From Lysinibacillus fusiformis (lineage in GTDB: Bacteria > Bacillota > Bacilli > Bacillales_A > Planococcaceae), in the NCBI RefSeq assembly GCF_002845985.1, contig NZ_PDFK01000006.1, forward strand, positions 62,001 through 126,000: a stretch of DNA of 64,000 bases, read 5' to 3'. Every line of letters starts with the position of its first letter. Within the stretch, counting starts at the first letter, position 1. A model generated the notes under the pieces. That model saw only the letters and a list, made by a program, of their open reading frames with translations. It did not search any database and was not told the DNA's origin. A program made the translations under genes and the position numbers. Below are positions 7,819 to 16,642 of the stretch, in pieces.

Positions 7819-8604
7819 ATGGATATTGCATGGATTTTCACCATATTTTTGATTGGTTTTGTCGGTTCGTTTGTTTCGGGGATGCTCGGCATTGGTGGTG
7901 CTATTATTAATTTCCCGATGCTACTGTATGTTCCGTCATTATTAGGCTTTGTGGCTTTTTCAGCGCATGCAGTTTCAGGAATTAGCGCAATTCAAGTGCT
8001 TTTTGCTTCCTTTGCTGGTGTATGGGTATATCGGAAAGGTGGGTATTTAAATAAATCACTTATTATCTACATGGGTAGTGCTATTTTAATCGGTAGCTTT
8101 GTAGGGAGCTTCGGTTCAAAGTTCTTATCAGAATCAGGCATTAACATTGTCTATGGTATCCTGGCATTGATTGCAGCTGTCATGATGTTTATCCCGAAAA
8201 AGCAAATTGATGATAAGCCGATGGAGGAAGTGACATTTCGTAAACCACTGGCGATCATTTTGGCCTGGATTGTTGGTATTGGTTCAGGAATTGTGGGGGC
8301 AGCAGGTGGCTTTTTATTAGTACCGATTATGCTAGTTGTCTTAGGAATTCCAACACGTATGACCATAGCGACAAGCCTTGCCATTACTTTTCTCTCTTCA
8401 ATAGGAGGCACCATTGGGAAATTAATAACGGGACAAGTTGAATATTATCCAGCTTTCATCTTAATTGTAGCTAGTCTGCTAGCGGCTCCTCTTGGTGCAA
8501 GAGCGGGGAAAAAATTGAATACAAAAGTGTTACAAGCCATTTTAGCGGTGCTGATCGTTGCAACGGCTATTAAAATTTGGGCGGATATAATAGGGGGAGT
8601 GTAG
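7819..8604 (+). CDS. TauE/SafE-family sulfite exporter
   Basis: 261 residues with about eight hydrophobic helices in two repeats, including [22 protein letters not shown] and [24 protein letters not shown], the repeated GxGGG signatures of TauE/SafE (DUF81) permeases. Family members export sulfite, sulfoacetate or related sulfur anions. In cst-type operons a tauE gene is thought to remove sulfite made by the persulfide dioxygenase, which fits this position. The substrate is inferred from context. Its stop is 2 bases before the next start. Confidence 0.88.
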   Translation: MDIAWIFTIFLIGFVGSFVSGMLGIGGAIINFPMLLYVPSLLGFVAFSAHAVSGISAIQVLFASFAGVWVYRKGGYLNKSLIIYMGSAILIGSFVGSFGSKFLSESGINIVYGILALIAAVMMFIPKKQIDDKPMEEVTFRKPLAIILAWIVGIGSGIVGAAGGFLLVPIMLVVLGIPTRMTIATSLAITFLSSIGGTIGKLITGQVEYYPAFILIVASLLAAPLGARAGKKLNTKVLQAILAVLIVATAIKIWADIIGGV

Positions 8605-8606
8605 CG

Positions 8607-9311
8607 ATGAAAATTGAAGTTTTTTCTGATTTCACATGTCCATTTTGTTATATTGGTAAGCGTGAATTGGAGCGAGCTATTGATGTTGCGGGCTATACAG
8701 AGCAAGTAGAAATAGAATATAAAGCATACCAAATAGGGCCAGATACGCCGAAAGTGAATGCCCCCTCTTTTTACGAGGGGATGGCTAAAAAATATGATAT
8801 CTCGCTAGAAGCTGCGAAAGACATGACGAAGGGCATCGCCGTGAGAGCAGCAGAGATTGGATTGCATTATGATTTTGATAAGATGACAACAGCCCATACA
8901 GAAAAGGCTCATCGTTTAGCGAAGTGGACTCAGCAGTTTGGCAAGGCGGCGGCTTATACTGAAGCTCTCATGGCAGGGTATTTTACAGCTGGAGAAGATG
9001 TCAACGAAGATGCTTTTTTATTAAAAGTGATAGCACAATTAGATTTAGATATAGAAGAGGCAAAGGTTATTTTAGCAACGAATGATTTTAGCGAGGCCTT
9101 AGATCGAGATCGTTATGATGCACAGCAACTTGGTGTGCAAAGTGTCCCGTTCTTCGTGTTTGAAAACCGTTATGGCATTAAAGGGGCAGAGCCAAATGAA
9201 GTGTTTGTGCGAACTTTACATCAGGCGGCAGCATTAGCAGGAAATCAACCGACGATAAAGTTGGTGGGAAATGATGGAGCTGCCTGTAATGATGACGTAT
9301 GTAAACTATAA
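8607..9311 (+). CDS. DsbA/FrnE-family thiol oxidoreductase
   Basis: 234 residues of the DsbA-like thioredoxin fold (FrnE type). The redox motif CPFC is near the N-terminus (FSDFTCPFCYIGKRELE), the helical insertion is about residues 60-160, and the cis-Pro region is VQSVPFFVFENRYGIKGAEP. The tail ACNDDVCKL carries two more cysteines. No signal peptide is seen, so it is probably cytosolic. It could reduce or oxidise persulfidated thiols produced in the island; that is inference. GGGGGAG inside the tauE end is its ribosome binding site. Confidence 0.88.
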   Translation: MKIEVFSDFTCPFCYIGKRELERAIDVAGYTEQVEIEYKAYQIGPDTPKVNAPSFYEGMAKKYDISLEAAKDMTKGIAVRAAEIGLHYDFDKMTTAHTEKAHRLAKWTQQFGKAAAYTEALMAGYFTAGEDVNEDAFLLKVIAQLDLDIEEAKVILATNDFSEALDRDRYDAQQLGVQSVPFFVFENRYGIKGAEPNEVFVRTLHQAAALAGNQPTIKLVGNDGAACNDDVCKL

Positions 9312-9316
9312 AAAAG

Positions 9317-9347
9317 TGTCGAGTACTTGGGTGCTCGACATTTTTTT
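9317..9347 (+). terminator. Terminator ending the cst-type operon
   Basis: TGTCGAGTAC pairs with GTGCTCGACA (one G-T wobble) around TTGG and is followed by seven T. Confidence 0.93.
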
Positions 9348-9462
9348 ATTCAGAATGAGCAATATACTACAAGAGGTATTAAGTCTAGTTTTTTGTGTTA
9401 TAGAACAAAAATAAATGTATAATATATCCATTTTTATCATCTTAACGGTGCTATTTTAAAGA

Positions 9463-9507
9463 GATGTGAGAAAAATCACATCCAATTAATTGCTATGTTG
9501 CTAAAAT
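9463..9507 (+). promoter_or_regulatory. Fnr/Crp-type site and promoter of the TsdA gene
   Basis: GATGTGA-N6-TCACATC (9463-9482) is a perfect palindrome matching the Bacillus Fnr consensus TGTGA-N6-TCACA. A -10 TAAAAT lies at 9502-9507. The expected start near 9514 puts the palindrome centre (9472.5) at about -41.5, the class II activator position. Anaerobic activation is predicted. Confidence 0.75.
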
Positions 9508-9538
9508 ATAAGAGAGGATACAAAGGGGGGTATTATAG

Positions 9539-10489
9539 ATGAAACCTATAGTAGCAGGAGTAGCAGGGACAGTACTGTTAGCAGGCGCAATTTTTGTTGG
9601 AACAATTGTCAGCGATAAAATATCAGTTGATTCGAATGTTGGCGAGCAAGAAGCGACAGTGCAGACGCAATTACCAACAACAGCAGCTGCTCAGTCAGTG
9701 GTCTATGCTCCGCCAAGTATTGAAGAAGTACCAGATGGACCTATGAAAGAGGCAATCTTATACGGTTATGAGCTTGTCAATAACACGCATGTAGCGGCAG
9801 ATGAATATGTAGGAAACCAATTATCTTGCACAAGTTGCCACGCAGGTGCAGGCTATGATGAGCAAACATCGTCGTTAGTGGGAGTAATGGCAAATTATCC
9901 ACAATATATCGGGCGCTCAGGTAGTATAGTTACGATTGAAGAACGTATTAATGGTTGTATGGTTCGTAGTATGAATGGTAAAAAATTTGAAATGAATAGT
10001 GATGAGCTAGAGGCTATGGTGGCGTATTTTGCTTATATTTCTGAAGGTGTACCTATCGGTGCAAAACGTGAATGGGCAGGCACTAGTGATATGAAGAATG
10101 TTCCGATTCCAAATGTTGCTGATGGCGAGGAGCTTTATGCACAGTCTTGTATTGCTTGTCATGCTGCTGACGGATCTGGTACTGATGCCAATACTGGTCC
10201 AGCGTTATGGGGGGGAAATTCCTTTAATGATGGAGCTGGCATGGCGCGTATGTCGAAGATGGCAGGTTATATTCAAAATAATATGCCGATAGGTGCGGCG
10301 GGTACTTTAACTGACCAGGAAGCTTCTGATTTAGCTGCCTTTATTTTGTCGCAAGATCGTCCAGAATGGGCAAACCATGATAAAGACTGGCCAAAAGGCG
10401 GACGTCCAAATGACATTATGGATAAAGAAAAACGTGAACAAATTAAAAACGGTACGATTGATTGGGAAAAAGTACTGTCAACAAATTAA
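9539..10489 (+). CDS. tsdA: TsdA-type dihaem cytochrome c (thiosulfate dehydrogenase / tetrathionate reductase)
   Basis: 316 residues: an N-terminal membrane anchor (about 3-24), a linker, and two c-type haem domains, CTSCH (97-101) and CIACH (204-208). The motif EERINGCMVRSMNG (Cys140) matches the TsdA segment whose cysteine ligates the active-site haem. MARMSKM may supply the second haem's Met. TsdA enzymes interconvert thiosulfate and tetrathionate; some run mainly as tetrathionate reductases. The protein would face outward on the membrane. No partner cytochrome (TsdB) is adjacent. AAAGGGGGG precedes the ATG. Family call is strong; reaction direction is unknown, though the Fnr-type promoter hints at reduction. 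Confidence 0.85.
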   Translation: MKPIVAGVAGTVLLAGAIFVGTIVSDKISVDSNVGEQEATVQTQLPTTAAAQSVVYAPPSIEEVPDGPMKEAILYGYELVNNTHVAADEYVGNQLSCTSCHAGAGYDEQTSSLVGVMANYPQYIGRSGSIVTIEERINGCMVRSMNGKKFEMNSDELEAMVAYFAYISEGVPIGAKREWAGTSDMKNVPIPNVADGEELYAQSCIACHAADGSGTDANTGPALWGGNSFNDGAGMARMSKMAGYIQNNMPIGAAGTLTDQEASDLAAFILSQDRPEWANHDKDWPKGGRPNDIMDKEKREQIKNGTIDWEKVLSTN

Positions 10490-10490
10490 C

Positions 10491-10523
10491 AATAAGGGAT
10501 GCTGTTAAACAGCATCCCTTATT
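10491..10523. terminator. Terminator of the TsdA gene, abutting repeat copy 1
   Basis: AATAAGGGATGCTG pairs perfectly with CAGCATCCCTTATT. It is followed by GTGTTG rather than a T tract, which fits a terminator whose tail was displaced by the adjoining repeat. Confidence 0.75.
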
Positions 10524-11030
10524 GTGTTGTAAAACAAAACCATCCATAGAATTTTTGCGAAAGGTGAAAATGGATTTCCGTTGCAGGCTACTTGCTTTCC
10601 TGTGGGCGAGCGCCGAGCCGCTTCCTCTTTTAGAGGCTCGCCTGTCTCGCTATCCCACGGGAGTCAAGTAGCCTTCCACTCCAACCCATAAATTTAGTAA
10701 AGGTTTTCCAATAAAGTGAAGGGTATTCACTACTCTTTATGGAGAGGTGTTGTCACTCATCACTTCTCTATATTGAAAATAGGAGTCTTTCCTTTCTCTA
10801 ATCAGACAAATAATGGGTTAATTTGTTCACTACGGCTCGTATGAAAGATAAGGAAAAGACACTTTTGCACATGGTTGATTGGAGTGGAGCCAGCGTCACA
10901 GATGAGACCTTGGAGCGAATGCAGTGAGTGAAGCGGCTCATCGGACGCCCCCCTTGGAAAGGACACTGACGGAACGGAAATCAACCCCTTACCTTTCAAA
11001 ATAGCTGCTTCTCCCATTGACATCACCGCA
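10524..11030. repeat. Composite hairpin repeat, copy 1 (module A +, module B -)
   Basis: This fills the 552-base gap between two convergent genes. Module A (about 10572-10690, + strand) begins GGATTTCCGTT and ends TTCCACTCCAA. Its outer arms GGCTACTTG (10586-10594) and CAAGTAGCC (10665-10673) pair. Module B (about 10874-10985, - strand) has arms at 10889-10897 and 10962-10970 that pair with two wobbles. The centre carries GTATTCACTACTC and GGTGTTGTCAC, shared with the other copies. Relative to copies 2 and 3, module A has a shortened apical loop. Short open frames inside are not credible genes. Confidence 0.85.
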
Positions 11031-11041
11031 TCCCTTTTAGA

Positions 11042-12736
11042 TTAGTTAAAGTTATAGGTAGTTACAATTTTTTCCCTGTTAGTTGTTATATCTGTAAAGT
11101 ATTCATATAAGCAAATACCAAGGAATGATCCACTGACATTCATGACATTAGAATAGCCATTATTTTGTAGAGTCATAACCGCGTTATAACTTCGTTGACC
11201 AGATCGGCAATGTACATAAACAGGCTGATCCTTTGGTATCTCATTCATTCGTTCTCGAAGTTCGCTTAAAGGTATATGGTGGGCGCCAATGAGATGACCA
11301 GATTCGAATTCGTTCTTTTCACGTACATCTAAGAAAAAGGCTTGCTTTTCAATGAGTGGCCTAACTTCATCCACTTTTATTTGTTTGAAGTTCCCGTGTA
11401 ATTGGTTTTGTGCTACAAGTGCTGCCAAATTTACAATATCACGTGCAGTGCTAAACATTGGAGAATAGGATAATTCTAGTTCCTTCAAATCTTCTAAAGT
11501 ACCGCCCATTGTGATAAGAGTGGCTATAACGTCTATTCGTTTATCTGCATTCCCTTTACCAACCGCCTGTGCACCAAGAACCTTTCCAGTTGGTGTTTCG
11601 TAAATGAGTTTAAAGTGAAGCGGATTACTATTTGGCATTAATCCTACTTTGTCTGGTGCAATTAAATAAACACTTTTTGCTTGAAAGCCATTTGCTAGAG
11701 CTGTTTTTTCGTTCAAACCTGTTGCAGCACATACAAGGTCGAAGATTTGTACGCTCGAAGAACCAATAACCCCTTTGTTATGCTGTGGGATACTATACAT
11801 ATGGTTAGCTGCGGCGCGTGCTTGTCGTTGAGCAGGACCAGCTAAAGCTAGACGCGTTTGTTTATGAGTAAGCTGATGGAATACTTCAATAGCATCTCCT
11901 ACAGCATAGATGGAAGGGTCAGATGTCACATAATTAGCGTCCACTCGGATACCCCCTAGTTCACCAATAGCTAGCCCAGCTTCTTTAGCTAATTTGGTTT
12001 CAGGGCGAACACCAATGGCTAATACAACTGCTTGTGCTTTTAATTGCTTGCCTGAATTTAATACCACATAATCGGGTGCAACTTGTGCGAGGCCGTCGTT
12101 CACAATGACTTGAACCCCTTTGTCAGCCATTTCCTTGTGTAATATTTGAGCCATGTCATAATCGAACGGTGCCATAATTTGTTGACCGAATTCGACTAGT
12201 GATACATTAAAGCCTGCAAGCTTTAGATTTTCTGCTACCTCTACACCAATGAAGCCTCCGCCAATTACAGCAATATCTTGCACATTATCCGTTTGTAGAT
12301 AACGGTTTAAACGGTCAATATCCACCACATTTCGAATAGTAAAGACATGTTCAGAATGAATACCTTCTAAGTTTGGAACGATAGGACTTGCACCAGGCGA
12401 CAGAACTAACGTATCGTAACTTTCCTCATAATCAGCACCAGTTTTCAAATCCGTAATCGTGACGGTTTTTTGCATGCGGTTAATACGTATAACTTCTTGT
12501 TGAACACGAGCTTCAATATTGTATTTTGTTTGAAAGGCTTGAGGTGTCATTAAGATTAATTTATCGCTATTGTCAACAATCCCGCTCAAATGGAACGGTA
12601 GGGAACAATTAGAGAAAGAAACATTCGGACCTTTCTCAAACATAATAATTTCTGCTTTTTCATCAAGACGACGTATACGTGCCGCTGTTGATGCACCACC
12701 TGCAACGCCACCAACTACTATAAATTTTTTACTCAA
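11042..12736 (-). CDS. CoA-disulfide reductase with C-terminal rhodanese (CoADR-RHD)
   Basis: 564 residues. A FAD/NAD(P)H disulfide reductase (about 1-445) has KKFIVVGGVAGGASTAARIRRL (FAD), the single-Cys site SFSNCSLPF (Cys44, as in CoADR) and AVIGGGFIGVEVAENL (NADH). The dimerisation domain is followed by a rhodanese (about 460-555) with LDVREKNEFESGH and the loop CRSGQRS. CoADR-RHD enzymes reduce CoA-persulfide, polysulfide or CoA disulfide. A TTG start at 12736 is chosen because AAAGGAG lies 8 bases upstream; the in-frame GTG at 12745 overlaps that site. Its promoter carries the same operator as cstR. Confidence 0.9.
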   Translation of the reverse strand: MSKKFIVVGGVAGGASTAARIRRLDEKAEIIMFEKGPNVSFSNCSLPFHLSGIVDNSDKLILMTPQAFQTKYNIEARVQQEVIRINRMQKTVTITDLKTGADYEESYDTLVLSPGASPIVPNLEGIHSEHVFTIRNVVDIDRLNRYLQTDNVQDIAVIGGGFIGVEVAENLKLAGFNVSLVEFGQQIMAPFDYDMAQILHKEMADKGVQVIVNDGLAQVAPDYVVLNSGKQLKAQAVVLAIGVRPETKLAKEAGLAIGELGGIRVDANYVTSDPSIYAVGDAIEVFHQLTHKQTRLALAGPAQRQARAAANHMYSIPQHNKGVIGSSSVQIFDLVCAATGLNEKTALANGFQAKSVYLIAPDKVGLMPNSNPLHFKLIYETPTGKVLGAQAVGKGNADKRIDVIATLITMGGTLEDLKELELSYSPMFSTARDIVNLAALVAQNQLHGNFKQIKVDEVRPLIEKQAFFLDVREKNEFESGHLIGAHHIPLSELRERMNEIPKDQPVYVHCRSGQRSYNAVMTLQNNGYSNVMNVSGSFLGICLYEYFTDITTNREKIVTTYNFN

Positions 12737-12842
12737 AGTAAACACTCCTTTTCAAAATACATATTAGGGTATTTGGATACTATTAAATAAGGGTTTAATT
12801 TCTAATGATTGATAATTTATATAGGATGAATACTATAAATCA

Positions 12843-12871
12843 ATAATATACCTATAAGGGTATATTATCAA
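12843..12871 (-). promoter_or_regulatory. CoADR-RHD promoter with embedded CstR operator
   Basis: On the minus strand: -35 TTGATA (12871-12866), a 17-base spacer and -10 TATTAT (12848-12843). The spacer contains ATATACCC-TTAT-AGGTA, part of a dyad spanning 12844-12867. The -10 hexamer, spacer length and operator placement are the same as at the cstR promoter. Confidence 0.82.
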
Positions 12872-12960
12872 GCAGTACATATTATAAAATTTCAGAGATA
12901 TTCCTTGTAAAAGAAAGTTAGGGCATAAATTTGCTATACTAGCGGTAGTAGGAATTGGAA

Positions 12961-14970
12961 ATGACACAGGGGGTGACACTGTTGATTTTTTTGAAATTTT
13001 TAATTCAAATCCTCATTGTATCGGGTTTGATTTATATTGTGAGCGGACGATTAATTGGTTCAAATATTAATTTTGTTCGCAGAGTGCTATCGGTCGTCAT
13101 TAGTGTGACACTAACCTCTTTTGTTTACTGGTATTCTTATTTACGCCATACAGATTTTTTGTCTGAAACGATGATGCAGACAGTGACAGAGGTTAGCACA
13201 CTTATTTGGATTGGTAGTATGCTACTTATCTCGATGTTGCTTTATTTGGTTTTTGAGTTATTTGATCCAAGCGGTATTACGGCTGGAGATCGTCGTAACG
13301 GTCAAAAGTCCTTGCTATTGCGTCTGCGAAGCTATTGGCGACAGCAGAAACGTTTGCGACAGGTGTTAAAAATTGCTGTTACAAACGGTGTTGTGCAAAC
13401 AATTAAATATGCAAGGCAGCGGGAAAATGAAAAAGAGCTTGCGATTGCACTACGAGCAACTTTAGAGCAGTGTGGTGGGATTTTTATTAAATTTGGACAG
13501 GTCCTCTCTACACGTAAAGAATTATTTTCACCTATTTTTATTGATGAGTTAGAAAGATTGCAACATAGTGTGAAGCCTTTACCAGCAGAGCAAGTTACAC
13601 AAATTTTAGAGAGTTCACTTCCACAACCTATGGATGAAATCTTTAGTCATTTTCAAATGGAGCCCATTGCAGCAGCGTCAATTGGCCAAGTGCATAAGGC
13701 ACGACTCAAAAATTATGAAGAGGTTGTCGTCAAGCTATTGCGCCCAGAAGTAAAAGGGATTATGCGTGATGATCTTGAAATTTTAGAGGAATTTGCTAAT
13801 TGGCTTTCAACAAAATCGACTTGGGCAGAGTCATTAGGCTTTCGGGAGTTAGCGGGTGGGTTTGCCGATGGACTACGTGAGGAAATTCATTTAGATATTG
13901 AAGTGCGTAACACATTACAGGTAAAGAATGCGCTAGCCAAAAGTGATTATAAGGTGCGAATTCCTAAAATTTATACAGCGTATAGTAATGAGAATATCAT
14001 TGTGATGGAATATATTCGTGGACAAAGTGTGGCGGATGGGGCATCAGAATTCAAACGTTTATCTATTGATCGTAGGCACTTTGCCAAAACGGTATTATAT
14101 TCTTTCTTTGAGCAAATGCTATTCTCAGGTATTTTTCATGCAGACCCACATCCAGGTAATATTCATATCGATGAATCGGATGGCACACCCGTTTTGCTCG
14201 ATTTTGGAGCCGTTGGACGATTAGGAGCTACACAGCAAGAAGGCTTAAAGCTATTTTTGATGGGCATTCAGCTTAATGATTCAAGCGTGTTATATGATGG
14301 CCTAACATTATTAGTGGAAAATGCTGATCATGCAGAACGCGCAAGAATGGAGCAGGCCATCGATCAAATTTTATTAAAAATCTCCTATGTTGATCGAATA
14401 CCAACTGAAGAATTGATCCATGCGCTCTTTACAGTGGTAAGAGATTTTGGACTTGCATTTTATCCTGCTGTAGGATTGGCTCTCCGGTCCTTGGTGACGC
14501 TAGATGGCACATTACGGGTCATTGATCAACGTTTCGATATATTTACAGAGGCAAAGGATTTTTCTGCTACATATATGCGTGCGTCTTTCCTAAAGCCATT
14601 TAAAGAACCGATGGCAACAAAAGAGCGACTGCAGGAGGAACTATCCATGCTGATTCCCACTTTGCGAAAAATGCCAAGAAGGGTAGATCAACTCATTCAA
14701 CGGGTTGAAAGTGGGAAAATCATTTTACATCATGATATATTCTCGGATGAACATAATGCACGTTTTATCACACATCTGTTTTCTCGATTTGTTCTGCTTC
14801 TAGTAGGGATAACATTTGGCATTATATCTGTCGCTCTTTTAGCCATCTCACAATTTATTCATGATTCGTATGCGGTATATTTAAACACAGCCGCTTATTT
14901 AGGTTTATTTTTATGTGCAATTTTGTTAGTGAGATTATCTATACAAGCACTGAGATCGATGAAGCAGTAG
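12961..14970 (+). CDS. UbiB/ABC1-family atypical kinase, membrane-anchored
   Basis: About 669 residues. Three N-terminal hydrophobic helices (within about 5-100) precede an ABC1/UbiB domain (about 170-500) with CGGIFIKFGQVLSTRKELF (the KxGQ motif), AAASIGQVHKA (the Ala-rich loop), FHADPHPGNI and LLDFGAVGRLG. Two C-terminal membrane helices close it. UbiB-family proteins are ATPases or kinases linked to isoprenoid-quinone biosynthesis or transport. The start is uncertain: ATG 12961 has AGGA 7 bases upstream, but GGGGGTG followed by TTG 12982 is an alternative. No quinone gene is adjacent. Confidence 0.8.
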   Translation: MTQGVTLLIFLKFLIQILIVSGLIYIVSGRLIGSNINFVRRVLSVVISVTLTSFVYWYSYLRHTDFLSETMMQTVTEVSTLIWIGSMLLISMLLYLVFELFDPSGITAGDRRNGQKSLLLRLRSYWRQQKRLRQVLKIAVTNGVVQTIKYARQRENEKELAIALRATLEQCGGIFIKFGQVLSTRKELFSPIFIDELERLQHSVKPLPAEQVTQILESSLPQPMDEIFSHFQMEPIAAASIGQVHKARLKNYEEVVVKLLRPEVKGIMRDDLEILEEFANWLSTKSTWAESLGFRELAGGFADGLREEIHLDIEVRNTLQVKNALAKSDYKVRIPKIYTAYSNENIIVMEYIRGQSVADGASEFKRLSIDRRHFAKTVLYSFFEQMLFSGIFHADPHPGNIHIDESDGTPVLLDFGAVGRLGATQQEGLKLFLMGIQLNDSSVLYDGLTLLVENADHAERARMEQAIDQILLKISYVDRIPTEELIHALFTVVRDFGLAFYPAVGLALRSLVTLDGTLRVIDQRFDIFTEAKDFSATYMRASFLKPFKEPMATKERLQEELSMLIPTLRKMPRRVDQLIQRVESGKIILHHDIFSDEHNARFITHLFSRFVLLLVGITFGIISVALLAISQFIHDSYAVYLNTAAYLGLFLCAILLVRLSIQALRSMKQ

Positions 14971-14995
14971 GTAGGGATTGATTCCCTACCTTTTT
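14969..14995 (+). terminator. Terminator after the UbiB-like gene
   Basis: GTAGGGA and TCCCTAC pair around a short loop, followed by TTTTT. Confidence 0.85.
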
Positions 14996-15017
14996 CATTG
15001 AAATATTTGAATAAAAT

Positions 15018-15034
15018 ATTACAAAAACATTACA
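15018..15034 (-). promoter_or_regulatory. WalR-type box upstream of the cell-wall endopeptidase gene
   Basis: Read on the minus strand this is TGTAAT-GTTTT-TGTAAT, an exact match to the WalR consensus TGTWAH-N5-TGTWAH. It lies in the 344-base gap before a CwlO-like gene, a class regulated by WalRK in B. subtilis. The rest of the gap shows no other clear site. Confidence 0.55.
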
Positions 15035-15314
15035 AAGTGATGTGTAGGTCTAATGTCGAATCAGCTAATAGTAGCGATAGGCAGAATAAAGTGGCGTTTT
15101 GTAGAATAAAGTAGTTTTCTTGCAAATATTACAGAAATATTTCGAGTTTTACTAATGTATTAAATAGACATGAAATAGTATAAAAGTTATGCTGAAAATG
15201 CTAAACTTTAAAAGGCTAAAATAAATATAAGAACATTTGATTAAAATAGAATCGTTCAAGTGATTACATAGAATATCTAGAGCGAAATTGACAGATGAAG
15301 GGGAATGAAGATCA

Positions 15315-16448
15315 GTGGGTAAGCGCAATAAATGGCGTAAGTCGATGGTGCTAGCATTAGCACTAGCTGGCGGCTTATTATTTAATACAATTCAACCAAC
15401 AGAAGTACATGCCGAAGAAACTTCTCAACAAATGATTGAGAAAAAGGCTGAAATTGATGCACAAGTTAAAAAATTACAAGAAGAATTAACAAAGTTACAA
15501 CAAGAGATCGACGCAAAGGTGAAAATATTTAAACAGGTGCAAGCTGATATTAAAGAAGTGGATGCTAGTATTGTTGAAACACAAAAACGTATCGAGCAAC
15601 GTTCTAAAATTTTAAGTGAGCGTATGGCTGCATACCAAGCACAAGATAATACTGTAGGCGTTTATTTAAATGTCGTTCTTGAAGCAAAAAGCTTTGCCGA
15701 TTTAATGGATCGTGTCGTAGCGGTCAAAACATTAATGGATGCTGACCAAGAATTGGTAGATCAACAGGAAGCAGATAAAGCAAGCTTAGAGCAACAAAAA
15801 GCTATACTAGATGAAAAACAAAAAGAGCTTCAAAAGCAGTTCCAAGAGCTTCAACAAAAGGAAAGCGAAATGGAAGTGAAAAAGGCTGAAAATGAAGCGA
15901 AATCACTTGCATTAAAAGCTCAAATTGCAACGAAACAAGAAGAAGAACGTTTAGAGGCAGAGCGTAAAGCAGCTGAAGAAGAAGCAGCCCGTTTACGTGC
16001 ACTACAAGCAGCAACTCCAGTTGTACAAGCAACTCAAAATAATGATGGCGGCGTGCCACAAAAAATTGTTATGGGCTCAGGAGCTGGTACGGCTTCTTCA
16101 GGAGATGCTATTTCAACAGCTAAACAATTCCTAGGACGTCCATATGTCTGGGGTGGTAGTAACCCATCGACAGGCTTTGACTGTTCAGGTCTTGTACAGT
16201 GGTCATACAAACAAGCAGGTGTTTCTTTACCACGTACAGCATCACAGCAGTATTTAGCAACTCAACGTATCTCAGCAAGTGAAGCGCGTGTTGGAGACTT
16301 AGTATTCTTCAGCTATGGTTCTGGTGTAGCTCACGTAGGTATTTACTTAGGGAACAACACAATGATCGATGCTCAAAACAATGGTATCGTAATTGAATCA
16401 CTTGATTGGTGGAATCAATACTTAGTAGGCTTTGGTCGTATTCAATAA
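15315..16448 (+). CDS. CwlO-like DL-endopeptidase (coiled coil + NlpC/P60)
   Basis: 377 residues: a signal peptide (about 1-34, VLALALAGGLLFNTIQPTEVHAEE), a long Gln/Glu/Lys-rich coiled coil (about 40-235), a short linker, and a C-terminal NlpC/P60 domain (about 262-377). Catalytic residues are the Cys in FDCSGLVQWSYKQAG and the His in VAHVGIYLG. Enzymes of this layout cut the gamma-D-Glu-meso-DAP (or Lys) bond in peptidoglycan to allow wall growth. The coiled coil is where FtsEX-type regulators bind CwlO/PcsB. A GTG start follows AGGGG at 11 bases. Identification by architecture is firm; orthology to CwlO is probable. Confidence 0.88.
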   Translation: MGKRNKWRKSMVLALALAGGLLFNTIQPTEVHAEETSQQMIEKKAEIDAQVKKLQEELTKLQQEIDAKVKIFKQVQADIKEVDASIVETQKRIEQRSKILSERMAAYQAQDNTVGVYLNVVLEAKSFADLMDRVVAVKTLMDADQELVDQQEADKASLEQQKAILDEKQKELQKQFQELQQKESEMEVKKAENEAKSLALKAQIATKQEEERLEAERKAAEEEAARLRALQAATPVVQATQNNDGGVPQKIVMGSGAGTASSGDAISTAKQFLGRPYVWGGSNPSTGFDCSGLVQWSYKQAGVSLPRTASQQYLATQRISASEARVGDLVFFSYGSGVAHVGIYLGNNTMIDAQNNGIVIESLDWWNQYLVGFGRIQ

Positions 16449-16480
16449 GCCTCTATATTTAATAGACGATTGACATGATG

Positions 16481-16527
16481 AAAAGGTCATCTTTGTAGAG
16501 AAAAAATATACAAAGATGACCTTTTTT
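16481..16527. terminator. Terminator after the endopeptidase gene
   Basis: A 17-bp perfect stem (AAAAGGTCATCTTTGTA with 16509-16525) and a T run. It is symmetrical enough to serve the convergent gene as well. Confidence 0.93.
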
Positions 16528-16642
16528 ATTTTGCTTTAGTGTTCATCTACCTCCTTTGTCGAGGAGAGATGAACACTTATTTTGCATTTCCAGTGGTTTA
16601 AGAGGAGCATTAGAGGTAAGCTCGAAGCGTAATGACTTTGCA

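Noticed and set aside
10462-10671. 69-residue open frame running into repeat copy 1
   Set aside because: It overlaps the TsdA gene end and the hairpin repeat, has no ribosome binding site, and its codons read through the structured arms.
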